A DNA stretch of 64,000 nt from Cristatella mucedo. Taxonomy: Eukaryota > Bryozoa > Phylactolaemata > Cristatellidae. The translations under genes and the position numbers were made by a program. Below the pieces are notes generated by a model, which ran no database searches, was not told where the DNA came from, and saw nothing but the letters and a program-made list of their open reading frames with translations. How positions within the stretch are numbered: position 1 is the first letter of the stretch; every line of letters begins with the position of its first letter. The stretch covers positions 124,001-188,000 of the forward strand of contig WPIO01000121.1 in assembly GCA_009760855.2 (NCBI GenBank). The letters run 5' to 3'. This document shows, one piece after another, positions 1-11,930 of the stretch.

Positions 1-222
1 TGCGATGCAACGAGTGTGCGTTTGATCGCTCACTAAAGGCGTCGTGCTCGTATTATTGTCGCTCCCCGCACAGAAGGTCGCCGCTTGAGCGAGCATGCTT
101 GAACAAGCACGCTTTGCAAGTTTCTGACGTCTTTTGTCACATGCGGTACCGATGCTGTTTGTACTTCTGCAAATTGATATATTTGTCATCAGCCTGTTAG
201 TTTATTAGTTTTATAATTGCAG

Positions 223-411
223 AAACTGCGGCACGTGAGACCGCGACATCGCTGGAAACGACTCAGCTGACCTCGACTCAGCCGACCACGACTCCGCTGA
301 CCACAACTCCGCCTGCCACGACTCTGCTGGCTACGACGCCGGCAATTAGTTCGACCTCGCAGATGACATCTACATCGACCGCCTCGGCCACCACAAGCAG
401 CTCCATTAAAG
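223..411 (+). CDS. Copy 1, mucin-like Thr/Pro linker exon
   Basis: An acceptor (ttgcag) precedes and a donor (gtaaat) follows this 189-nt exon. It starts with two bases and ends with one, so both borders are phase 1. The 62 codons give a Thr/Ser/Pro-rich chain with repeats of the type TTTPLTTTPP, no cysteines and no hydrophobic core. That is what is expected of an O-glycosylated extracellular stalk between two folded domains. The equivalent exons are at 18846, 42710 and 61169. The upstream signal and PAN exons of this copy lie left of the window. Splicing to 1361 keeps the frame (G joined to GA gives Gly). The assignment is inferred from the matching order in copies 2, 4 and 6; the reading frame itself is open throughout. 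Confidence 0.8.
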
Positions 412-1360
<949 letters not shown>

Positions 1361-1390
1361 GATTCAAAACGGCGGGCATCGTATCCTTGA
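1361..1390 (+). CDS. Copy 1, 30-nt spacer exon
   Basis: This microexon has a clean acceptor (tttgtttcag) and donor (gtgagt). Joined in phase 1 it encodes GFKTAGIVSL, a ten-residue spacer between the mucin-like linker and the lectin domain. The same 30-nt exon, with a Gly/Ser start and a hydrophobic end, recurs at 20115, 43812, 50681 and 61704, and in decayed form at 32334. Constant length and phase in all copies argue that it is a real exon even though it is too short to detect by coding statistics. Confidence 0.75.
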   Translation, partial: DSKRRASYP

Positions 1391-1549
1391 GTGAGTATTG
1401 AGCGGAATTTGGCACAGTTAATCGTTATGAATGTGAATGCTAGCGTCGATATTATTAATTAGCAGGTAACATTTGGCTGAAAGTATCATTCCAGCGGACC
1501 ACTGTCAATCTGGGCGTGCAGCAAGTTTTCTTAAAGATCGCTGTCACAG

Positions 1550-2100
<551 letters not shown>

Positions 2101-2448
2101 ACAGTCCCGACAAGCCACTTATTATACAGTACAATAAATTTTGTAGCGCCCTAAGGAACAAACTCACTTTCTAAACACCTTACCTATGACTGAAAGGAAG
2201 CTTGGCGAGTGGTTATTAATTGTGTTCGAAATTTCAGCACTTTTTTGATCAACCCAAATAAAAATTCACGGGGATAGAGGGAATGCTATTTATGCTTCGC
2301 TCTGTTTTGTGGGTCTATCACTAGACAACCCCTCAGAAGGTATCACTTAAAAGTCAACTTGATAATTCCGTCTCATCAAATTGATGCTGACCTCACTGAT
2401 CACTCCCAATTCGACCCTTGCAGCCACCACACCAGCTTCATCAACTCC

Positions 2449-2530
2449 CTTTGCAGCAAATGTGAAGTGCCTAGAAAGAGATTGAGTTCTCTGAGGGCAC
2501 TTTATCAAGTGCATCATTATGATTATTAAT
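2449..2530 (+). mobile_element. 3' end of LINE family A (plus orientation)
   Basis: The segment matches the 3' untranslated tail of the L2/CR1-like elements at 16815 and 30399: a block reading tttgcagcaaatg, then a tract resembling agagattgagttctctgagg and ending in an ATT/TTA-rich tail. Only the last 80 or so bases are present, a severely 5'-truncated insertion. Confidence 0.65.
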
Positions 2531-3027
2531 CGATGCAAAATATAAGAGCAGCAGCTACGTAACAAGGCTTGCTGCGGTTGAAGCGGATTCGAACGACTAC
2601 GTTGCCTGTCACTCCGAAGAAGCGCCGAAGTCGGAAATCCAAACGCTGGCACGCGCACCCCGTTTAAAAAGCTAACAAGTTCTGTCATTGTTAACCAGAT
2701 CTGTCATTGTCAAGGAACTAGTGCGGGAATGACTACCATCTGCGGCACAGGCCGCCGATGACGAGGAATCAGAAGGCCTAACTCGTGACTCCTTGTCGTC
2801 GCGGCTATCCCTGCATGACAAAAGTCAATCGTTTTACTTGCAGTCATCTGTCTACGAATCGGGTTTGTGGGCATCGAAATTCTTTTGAAAATTGAGGGCG
2901 TTATAAAACCGCCCATCTTCCGGGAGCACCTTTTAATGATTTCAAGGCTACCTGGGCCAAATAGAGTTAGCTATAGTATCCCGAAGTCTTCCGATGCATG
3001 GCTCATCCTAATTTCTATCTCTTTCAG

Positions 3028-3219
3028 ACAAGACGGCATCCCAGTCAACCACGCAACCGAACGCACCTTCGTGGTGCTGTGAACCCGCGTACGCATTCGA
3101 CGGCAGCATTGCTACCACCGTTCACACACAGAATGCTCTCTACCAGTGGATCGCCGTCGATTTGGGCGGGCAGCACAACGTCTCGAAGATCACCGTGACA
3201 GCCCGATGCGACTGCTGCG
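3028..3219 (+). CDS. Copy 1, F-type lectin domain exon, N-terminal half
   Basis: The exon follows the acceptor ctctttcag and encodes the first half of an F5/8 type C (fucolectin) domain. Visible are CCEPAYAFDG (the calcium-loop region), a conserved YQWIAVDLGG strand, and VTARCDCC at the end. Using the donor at 3220 (gtcggt) and joining to 5501 produces R-C-D-C-C-G-Q-R. Together with the His 27 residues before the first Arg this reproduces the spacing of the eel fucolectin sugar-binding residues (His, Arg, Arg, with a vicinal Cys pair). This is the only copy in the window with all three. The donor is weak (C at +3) but is used at the same place in the other copies. A donor 4 nt downstream would shift the frame. 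Confidence 0.85.
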
Positions 3220-5500
3220 GTCGGTGACTACCTGTGCAGGCGCGAGAGTTGCTGCGCGGCTGCTCCCCGCACTCCGATCGAGGACTCGAGCGATTCTAGC
3301 CCGCGGCATCGGTTCTCGTGCACTGGGGCGGTGGTGCGGGTCGAGGCCCGCTGGCCTGCGCTCCGGCCTATCTGCCGAAGTCACGGCTGAGGGGGCTATA
3401 GCTGCATCAGGAGGGTTGAGAACAGCTGATCTAGACGGTTCGCTCCTTTGAAAAAATTAGCAGAGGAAGTTTTCAATTGAGCTCTTACTTCGAGCAAAAT
3501 TAGGAAATACGACTGGCTGCGGATGCAAATGAGACCGCTATTTAAATGAATTTATATTTCAACGTCTAAGATTGTCAAGCAGGTCATTAAAGCACCGAGA
3601 CATGTTGCCTGGTTCTAGGGAATGCTGCAGCTACACCTTTGCCAACACATTTCAGGACTCCGTTATCTTGGTTAGTCTTAACCAACGTCCCTGTACCATT
3701 CGACGGCTGAATGAGCCAAATTATTGCTTTGATCCCTTCCAGCCTTCGAGCACCTCAAATTCTCTATACTCACTTGTTGCATGCATTGATGATGGTTAAT
3801 CTTAACAAGCGTCGCCGTACAGATCGACGGCTGAATAGGGCACCTTTTGTATAATCCAGGATTGTTAATTTGCTTTCGGGCACAAGGATACAAAGGCACG
3901 TTCTACAAACACTAGATCGATCCAAATGCCAATTCTCGTAGGGGAAATTCGTGACTTGCTTGGTGGCTGTTGACAGTCACTCCAAAAGACTGGGCATTTT
4001 TACGAAGAGAATTTATGATCAATTTACGTGCTCAAATATCTCAAGACTGCATTATTGCTTGAGATAAGAGGAAGGGAGGATTCAGTTAACAAGGAAAGTA
4101 AAAAGGACAAGTTCGTGGAAAGGATAAGAGAAAGGAAGGGTAGGGAAAAGTGAGAGAAAGCTGCGGTTCAGTTACAAACAGCTGTACAGCTGCACGACGC
4201 TATTGAATCGAAACCTCCAGACTTGTATCACGGTGCGATTCGTTTCGTCCGATACATATGCTAGGTGATTTAACAGCCTATTTTGTATAGCGACAGAAGA
4301 GCCTATTACGGCTATCACCACCAGTTGCAGTGGCGATAAAAGATCGCCCAACGCAGGTTTCGAACGCACGACCTCGAGACCGAGGTCATAAACAGCGACC
4401 GTCATGCCTAGTGTGTCGTCGCGACTCACTATCCTAAGTTAGGAGCGAGTCTGGCCGACGGAAACTGAGAATAAGCAGTTGCAAACCAAAATTCAGGTGC
4501 AAAGGGAACCAGGCTACCAAGCTTCCAAGCTACCAATTTCCCAGTGCAGCGACCTTCACACTTATAGCCCGACCTTCACACTCTTAGCCCTTCCCTCATT
4601 CTGCTTTCATAATCCGCTAGTGCACCTTCTTTGCTGTTCGCAGCCCAACGCCTTTTTGGTACCAAACAAAAAGGCCTTCGGGTGACGTCACACTTCCGGA
4701 TACTGACATCACTGTGGCGATGTGAACGTGAGGAACTGGCATTCGAATAATCTCAGCTAAAATCTAATTACATAATCTTTTTGGTCGCTTATGTTAATAG
4801 GGCCACATAAAATGCTTATAGCATCTTTTTCTCGAAAAAATGACGAGATAAATTGAGGCTACCGTAGCGGCCGGTCGCAGGTAGTCGGCAGAAGAACACG
4901 AGCAGAGAGCTCTCGGTGCAATGAATGCAACTGGAAGCTGCGACCGAGGGCAGAGACGTGGAAACCTTATGAGTTGTGTGTTTATTCTGATAAGATGCCC
5001 GTCGCTATCGTGACGTTTGTAATACAATTTCATCACGATCGTTCTTAGCTACAATGCAGCCGATCCTTGGCTCTAAAGATCTCTTTGAGACCACTACTGG
5101 CAAGCAGCTGCAACTGCTTCCGGATGGCGAGCCCCTCCGTGCGATACAACAAAACGCAGTGAGCGCGAGCCTCTAACCCATTCTCAAAACGCTGTCGTAG
5201 CTCTGTCAAAGCTTATACTTAAACCTAATTCCCTTGATGTTTAGCTACGGTTTTATGTTTAGCTCCGTCCGGCTGCATTCGCTGCGACTCTCCGTCCGGC
5301 CAAGCTGCTTTGCTTAAGCTCGGCGCCGGCCTAGGAGATGACCAGTTCTGTAGGCATCGACACTTTGTTAGACTCAAGTGAACCCGAGAAAATGGTTCGC
5401 GGACCGCAAGCACGAACATTTGCCAAGCCTCGTCCTCGCAGCGTCCTCCCTAGAAACTACTCAACGCTTCTACCACTCGCTTGCTGCCGCTTCCGTCTAG
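3220..5500 (+). other. Intron of copy 1 between lectin exons
   Basis: 2.3 kb without supported coding sequence. It is CpG-rich just after the donor (about 3220-3450) and contains a tRNA-like SINE head in minus orientation near 4290-4440. Confidence 0.55.
4290..4440 (-). mobile_element. tRNA-derived SINE head (minus)
   Basis: Read on the minus strand, a B-box-like GTTCGAAAC (RNA polymerase III promoter) lies near 4355-4366, preceded by tRNA-like sequence. A related segment sits at 51740-51880. There is no cloverleaf good enough for a functional tRNA. Confidence 0.5.
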
Positions 5501-5736
5501 GTCAACGGGTGCACGACTATGATTTTCGCGTCGGCTTGAGCCTGACTCCTACTCCGAGTTTCTTCAAAGGATCGCTGTGCGCGCACTTCACCGGATCGAT
5601 GAATACTTGCCAAAATGTCACATTTACGTGTCCACCATCCACCGTTGCAAGATACGTAAGCTTGCAGGTCCTGACGTCGGCATCGGACAATTACTTGAAC
5701 GTGGCCGAGATGACCGTCTACGGAGTTCCGCTCTAG
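5501..5736 (+). CDS. Copy 1, F-type lectin domain exon, C-terminal half and stop
   Basis: After the acceptor ttccgtctag the exon encodes the second half of the lectin domain: HDYDFRVG, then LTPTPSFFKGSLC, HFTG, VTFTCPP, ARYVSLQV and a closing AEMTVYGVPL before TAG. These are the late beta strands of the F5/8C jelly roll, with the usual Cys pair (LC and FTCP). The two exons together give about 142 residues, the normal size of one F-type lectin domain. The protein ends directly after the domain, so the lectin is C-terminal. Secretion is inferred from the other copies' signal exon. This copy shows no lesion inside the window. Confidence 0.85.
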
Positions 5737-6173
5737 CCCGTGCGATCGTTCTTCGGGCAAATAGCCGACAATGGCGCTGCCTACGAGATTGCTGAACTGC
5801 CTCAGAACTTTTAAATGTCACGTGACAAAGCTCTTCAGCTCCGACGTGCAGAGCGAGGCGCCGCCGATCTCATAGAAGCGGCTGAGCACGTGCTTCGTGG
5901 TCAAACTGTGAGCGCGACGCTCGACGTCGCGGCACAATTTACGAGAGTCCGCGAACGTTAAAAACAGACAGACACTATATCGTTGCCCGCATTTGTATAT
6001 CCCTTTATACGACAAGCGTGGGATGCGCCTTATTAAGACGACGCTAATGTGTGTATTCTAGGAACCGGCATACGTTCATCGTGACGAAGTTTGAGTATCA
6101 ATGTCAGTACTATCAATAGTTGTCATCATGGTACGTATATTTGAATAATTACCGTCAGCCTAGCTATAATAAA
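5737..6173 (+). promoter_or_regulatory. Copy 1 3' UTR with AATAAA
   Basis: An AATAAA hexamer at 6168-6173 lies about 430 bases after the stop. Copies 2 and 4 have AATAAA at the equivalent distance (23782, 46506). In copy 5 the aligned position reads aataatg, so the signal has decayed there. Confidence 0.6.
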
Positions 6174-7619
6174 AAAATCGCACGGCTCCGGTGGCTTCGG
6201 CAGAGTTTGATGCGATCTGGTGTTCGAGTTCAGCCGTAAGATTTCTTTCGAAACTATCCCGTCAAAGAACCCGGAAATCCTACGAAATAACTAAAACTAC
6301 GCACTCCGACTAAACATCAACGTTGGAAGAATATCCCAAAGAGACTTTAAAGGTGAACACCCACCTCTGTACTTGCGCCTGAGCACAACGGACGAGACCG
6401 CATTATTTCTGCCTACGTAACACGGGCAGACGGCGTCCGTTTAGGCACTTCCGGTGCGATTCCTTTCGTACGTAGCAACCGACGCCGTAGCTACTGACGC
6501 TTTGTCTCCAGCAGCAGCTTCGGTTCGTTACTGTCGAGCCGTAAAGTCCCGACGGGAACGGCGATCATGCGGCGGTCAGGAATCCGAATAATTGTCAATC
6601 TTGATACCGGGCTAGTGGAGAAAAAATCGACGCCGGACGATTACAGAGAGTGACTTCGGTAGACGGTCGCCGGATGTAGAAGGCGCCGCATCGACAGTGG
6701 GAGAAGGCGACGCGCTTGACGGCTAACGAATCGGCTGGGGCTCGTCGGGTGACCGTCCTCTTGTCAAGTAATGCTGCATGAAGTCACGTGCTGCTGCCCC
6801 GCGGAGGCGATTCAGCAGCGAAAGGATTGGGCGGCTGTATCGTAAGTGTCTGTGCGGAGAATTGGTGAATTCGGCTAAGGGCTGCTGGGGGTCCGCAACG
6901 ATTGCTTAGGGCCCGACGTGAAGCCAAACATGCAGACCTTTCAGTTAGAGTATTCATAAAAAACTTCCTGTCAATGTCGGCCACATGGCGTGGATACCAC
7001 GATGTGCGTATTCGAGCACAGTATGCACGGGCACTTCCATGAACAAGCGAGCTGCTAAAGTGCATGTGCGTTACGTTTCACCTCTTGCTTGCTTCTCTGC
7101 CAACTATTCTGTGCAAATTAAGGATCGCCTTACCTTCGGCGGACAACGATGCAACCGAGGAAGCGGGCAGTATTAGTACGAGAGTCTTCCTGGCGCTAGA
7201 CAAAAACGTCTTCATTGTGGTAGCCGAAGTGGCACGGTCTCTCCTTTTTGACTACCCAGCGAAGGCCAGTAGCCCCTAACTAGAAGTACGATAACAACAG
7301 GTGAGCAATATCGCTCTGCTCTACTCCTGTAAGGAGGCCCGCACTCTCACTTGCTTTCACTCAGTCGATTCACCCAGCCGCCCCGGGACGGAGCAGCCGG
7401 AAACGATGCAGTCTCGACGTACGGCAGGAAAAGCGCATCTGGTGCGAACGTCTGTCCAGCGGTTGCGGTTGCTGACGTCGGTTGGACATTCTCCGTGCTT
7501 GGTACATTGTACACTATTCATTCGAGTTGTCGTTCGGTCGGCATCCTCAGACCAAAAGTATGCTTGAACTAGCAGAGTCCGCAATTAAATGCAGCGTATC
7601 TTCGTCAGTGATTCTGCTA
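6174..7619. other. Intergenic, nothing recognised
   Basis: CpG-rich unique-looking sequence between copy 1 and copy 2. Both strands were read; only short open frames without domain features are present. Confidence 0.5.
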
Positions 7620-7720
7620 AGTATGAAAACAGAGTTTGAGTTATGCAGGAGTGTTTTTTTTCTGACAGTGAACTCCCAAGCGGCTTTCCGTACGAGTGTG
7701 CTATTCAACCGAATGGTTAG
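7620..7720 (-). mobile_element. Fragment of LINE family B (minus)
   Basis: Diverged match to the C-terminal coding and 3' region of the family-B element seen at 11600-11930 and 15289-15414 (shared motif around aagcggctttcggtatgcattcgg, here with substitutions). Confidence 0.45.
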
Positions 7721-7732
7721 CCGATCAACTAC

Positions 7733-7802
7733 TCAAAATCTCAACATCTCAACAACCTCTCAAATCTCAACAACAAGTCTCAAATCTCAACAACATCTCA
7801 AG
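7733..7802. repeat. Short tandem repeat of ctcaacaa/aaatctcaac units
   Basis: Overlapping copies of tctcaacaa and caaatctcaac run for about 70 bases. Confidence 0.7.
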
Positions 7803-8429
7803 GAACAAAGAGAATGATGGAGCCAATAGCTGAGTCAGGAGAGCAGTCAGGAAAGTGAGGAGCCTGGAGGTAGAACCTCAGGATCGCGGATAAAAATGTG
7901 ACCCGAACAGCTGGAGGGGATATGATGTCGCTGCCTATAAGTCGTAGAGGTGAATGCCACAGTTCCGAACCTGCGGAGAAAAAGAATCTTCTGTCAAAAT
8001 GGTCTTCAAATATGGGAGTTGGACGGCTAACTAATCGACCAAAGAGGACCCGCGATCACGACAGGGCTAGGAGTGGAGCAGCAGTTCAGCTAGGTACAAT
8101 GGAGCCAAGCCTCGGCCTTTGACTCGTTCGTCAGCCTAATTACATGCAGGGTCACGTCAACCACTGTGTGGCGGCTGAATAAATAGGCGAGCGGTCTCAA
8201 GCGCCAAAAGACCGACTCAACAACAAGCTGCATACGACGGTACGTATCAGCCTATGCTGACTCAAGCCACACATAATATAATAATTACAAATTGTTCTCG
8301 TTAGGCGACCTCCAGTGGTGTAGGAAGCTGTCAAGATACAGCGAACATAACACAGTAAATACCTGGGGTCGCAGCAACCGTATCCAATGCATAACCTCCT
8401 CAGCATAGTCTCTCAGCATTGAATTAAGG

Positions 8430-9032
8430 GTAGTGTGCAACGGCTTAGTGATCCAGGCTATTCAGTACCGTCCATCGATAGAGCTGGACGGAATAATTGA
8501 TTTGACTACAACGTTTTGTCGTTCACTTTTCGGTCCCATCATATTTTGGCTTCAGCCTACTTACCAGATATACCGTCCCACTACAACAAGCATCGTACCA
8601 CCCGCTTTTCGGAAAATGACCGTTTACCTACACCTCGAAAAAACCTTAAATCATTTGGAGACCTTGCCTTTAGTTCGCATGCTCTCAAAGATTAGAACTC
8701 ACTCCTGGCATCCGGCATGACATTTTCTGACTTGATTACGTTTAAAAAAAAATTAAGTGCACCTATAGATGACAACATGTAGTGAGTCCTTGTGATTTGT
8801 TCCTTATGTGCTTATGCTTGATGACACTGTTGCATGCTGCCACTAACCACACTTGAGTACCTACCCTATGCATGTCACCTCTAATCGTGCAATTCGTGTT
8901 GTTTATCAAGCATGATATTTCCACTCACCATTTGATCGTTTTCCTTTGAAGCAAAATAAAGCACTTAATAAGAGATTAGGTTCTCTGGATGCACTTTATC
9001 AAATTTATTATTCATATTATTATTAATAGTAA
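8430..9032 (+). mobile_element. LINE family A copy, degenerate (plus)
   Basis: In shifting frames this segment encodes remnants of the C-terminal part of the L2/CR1-type reverse transcriptase protein (IDF..LTFRS, PAYLPDI, HRTTRFSE, PRKNLKSFGD, DLITFKK). It is followed by the family 3' untranslated region and an ATT-rich tail at about 9000-9032. Stops and frameshifts show it is dead. Confidence 0.75.
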
Positions 9033-9997
9033 TATCGATTGAGCTTCCCGAGGCGTGTGGAAGGCTGCAGGTTCTAAATCGTGGGAATTGATTATGATTG
9101 CATGGCGACTTCTTCAATTGCAAACGCTGGGTAGGAATGCTACAAAGCCGAAATTACGGGAGAAAATGTTAAGTATTGGTGGGTTTCCGCAAGAAATTGT
9201 GTCCTCGTATAGATTGAAACTAGGGCTTGCACAATTTGCACGTGCTTTGGTCATGGTGAATTCTTGCATTTGGGTTGCATGGTACTTGGTAATCAGAAGC
9301 TTCATGTACTTTGGTCATATCGGAACTACTACGGCACTTATCAGAATGGCTTTTTTATGCAGCATTCTCCAACCTGCTTGACATTGTAGAGGCAGTTTCT
9401 ATAAACGTGGAGAATTAACTGATACCAGGACTTCTGCTTATCATTTAGAGCTGAAGATGTATGAAGGAACGTCAGGGACGGCTGATAGCGAAGATGAATT
9501 GGAGGCGTGCGATTTATTTCCCGTATTTGAGCTAGCAAAAAAGATCGTGACAATTCAGTATAGGCATTTTTACCTCGCTGTGCTGCTGCTAAGCCAATAG
9601 TTGCTGATATGATTTGAGAGTACAGATCAGGGAAGGTGGACAAATTCAATCTCCGTTCAACCTAAGAAATTAATTCATCCCTAGGATAGATGTGCATTTA
9701 CTATGTCGAACCAGTAAATCATAGACGCAGCTCATCTTCTTTTATAAACTACAGTGTGTATCATATTGCTGATTATTTTGTGTATTATGTTGTATTATGT
9801 ATAGCGATTTCAAGGGTGTCACCAGTTTCGCTAGCCGATTGACAGAGTATCGTGTGGTATGTGTACTGCGTATCCATTAAAACCTGACTCGAGTCATACG
9901 CTCAGTCTTGTGCGAGCACAGTTGTATCAAAGCTATCTGTAAATGTATGTCTTATGCAAGTACATTATTTCGCACAGACCAGGGTTGGCGTAATACA

Positions 9998-9999
<2 letters not shown>
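9033..9999. other. Intergenic, nothing recognised
   Basis: No domain-like reading frame, RNA gene or repeat unit was found on either strand. Confidence 0.45.
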
Positions 10000-10002
<3 letters not shown>

Positions 10003-10044
<42 letters not shown>

Positions 10045-10100
10045 ATTTATTAATCTCTTTTTCTTCTTCTCGGCCCCTCTCTCACTCACTCTCTCTCTCC

Positions 10101-10168
<68 letters not shown>
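10003..10168. repeat. (TA)n and (GA)n microsatellites
   Basis: (TA)n at 10003-10034, a CT-rich spacer, (TA)n at 10098-10140 and (GA)n at 10141-10168. Confidence 0.9.
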
Positions 10169-10172
<4 letters not shown>

Positions 10173-11448
10173 AGGAGAGCGAGAGACAGAGTGTGAGACG
10201 GACGATTCTGCTAGGATAATTAAAAAAATTGTAGCAACTTCAATTGAAATGTTTTTGTTATACATGCTCCGTGGCCTACGGTGGTCGCTTTGAGATTTAA
10301 TGACAGGTAACGGAGCTACAAGTTAAAATGTAGGCCTATTTGGAGTTGGTGCCCCTGAGTCTCTGAGGCCACTCACAACTGGCGTATACATTTACGTTCT
10401 GTAATGAATTCTGAAATAATCACCTCCCTCTTTTGCTGCTTACAGTCTCGGCCGCCGTCTGCCGACGTTAACTCGCAACCGACTCCTTTCAAAGCTCGCA
10501 GACTTCAGCCAACGTGCTTGCAGCAGCTCGACTCGGCAGCTTCGCTCCAACCTCGCTCCATGGTCATTCGGCAAACTCCGGCAATTATAGCGAGCCGAAG
10601 AGTTTCGCAAGGCTTACCAACAGCCTAGACAGCTTTCGATACGATGCGGCACGTAAAATACTTCATTTCATATACAAAAGGAAAATTTAGAATCATAGCT
10701 GATTCATGAGAGCAATTGATGTAGTTAGTAGCATGCACGTTGTGACTTGGTAAGGCTTTAAAGGTTATATCATAATCAGCCCCAGGAGTGTAGTTTTTGT
10801 TGCGTAAGAGTTCTACAAGCGAACAGTGAAGTCTTGAACCAGCAGTGCAAAAGCGTCTGCCACCAATGGTCCTTAAGCTAACGAATGAAACTTCTAATTT
10901 ATTGTTTATACATGAGCGAAAGGACATGAGAAGAAGAGAAAACCGGTGCAGCAGTTTAGCGAACATAAAGACGAACCAAGTGACGATGGGCCTTGTGGGT
11001 CAGCGTAGGAACTTTACTTTGTATCCATTGACTAACCAGAAGCCATCCAAGCTCTTCCAGCAAAGCAGCCTACGGTCATTCTAGGGATTTGTGAACCGGC
11101 CTGGCAGCAGCATTCATTGCCAGCGGCAGCGGCCCAGTAGCTTTTTTGGTAGCCCTGCCAGCAGAGAGTTAGAATAACCAACTGCTGAAACAAACTAGGG
11201 ATCAAACTAAGGATTCCTTCCAAGCCACCGTGGAAGATAGCTCATAATCTTGCATCAGGATAGGACGTGGTGGCTATCAGACTTCCGAACGAAGCTTTTA
11301 GAAATTATGCGAACGTCGAAGATGTCGCCTTAATTCCGACCACGTGGTGAGAGTCGCACAGCAACATCACCTCTCGGTGGAGCATAACCTTCTATTCCAG
11401 CCACACGCTTGTGGTCCCACCTGAGCAGCAGTTCAGTTGTAGGGTGGT
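10169..11448. other. Intergenic, nothing recognised
   Basis: Only short open frames without recognisable features are seen. Confidence 0.45.
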
Positions 11449-11600
11449 TTAGTTAAAATAAATTTGCAGACATTCAGGAATAATGTCTGCAATGTGTTTA
11501 TCAGTCGCTGCTGCAGATACCGATGGGTCAACCAACAAATACAGCTGAGTATCGCCAGCATAAAAGTGGTTGCCATTCATCCGCTTAAAGACCGTTGGCG
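11449..11600 (-). mobile_element. LINE family B, inverted reverse-transcriptase palm fragment
   Basis: On the minus strand the frame reads HFYAGDTQLYLLVDPSV followed by ADIIPECLQIYFN. This is the catalytic-palm region of a CR1/L2-type reverse transcriptase; the box is FYAGD where FYADD is expected, so a catalytic Asp is lost. The fragment directly abuts a plus-oriented 3' portion of a related element (11601-11930). That is the arrangement produced by twin priming during target-primed reverse transcription. Confidence 0.75.
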
Positions 11601-11930
11601 ACAGAAGCTTTAGCTCTGAAGTTCCTAGACTGTGGAGCTCCCTTCTACAATTCTTACACAACGACAACTACTCTCCAACTGCCGACTATGGCACATCTTT
11701 TTTTCAGCGGTCCTGAGCTGCTACTTTCATGCTACTCACTACCTCAAGTGCTCTCCTTACTCTGCTATGCTTCTCACTTTCTCTTTGTTGCGTGAGACGA
11801 AGTCTGTTGGCTACCGAATGCGTAACGAAAGCCGCTTAGGCTGTGAGTGTGCTATACAAAACTCTTCTGCGTAACACCCACATGGTCTTTATGACTTTGT
11901 GGAGTTACAGACGGAGATACGTTACATTGC
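11601..11930 (+). mobile_element. LINE family B, 3' portion (plus)
   Basis: Plus-strand frames give VPRLWSSL (the conserved APxLWNSLP region near the C terminus of L2/CR1 proteins), then Leu/Cys-rich sequence and MKSVGYRM-like residues. A short 3' end with a TTACATT-like tail follows. Copies of the same 3' end occur at 15289, 24430, 47090 and 53155. Confidence 0.65.

Noticed and set aside
3220-3451. Continuation of the copy 1 lectin exon past 3219 in another frame
   Set aside because: The in-frame continuation stops at TGA (3224-3226), and all paralogues leave the exon at the same point. The GC-rich frame beyond has no homologue in the other copies.
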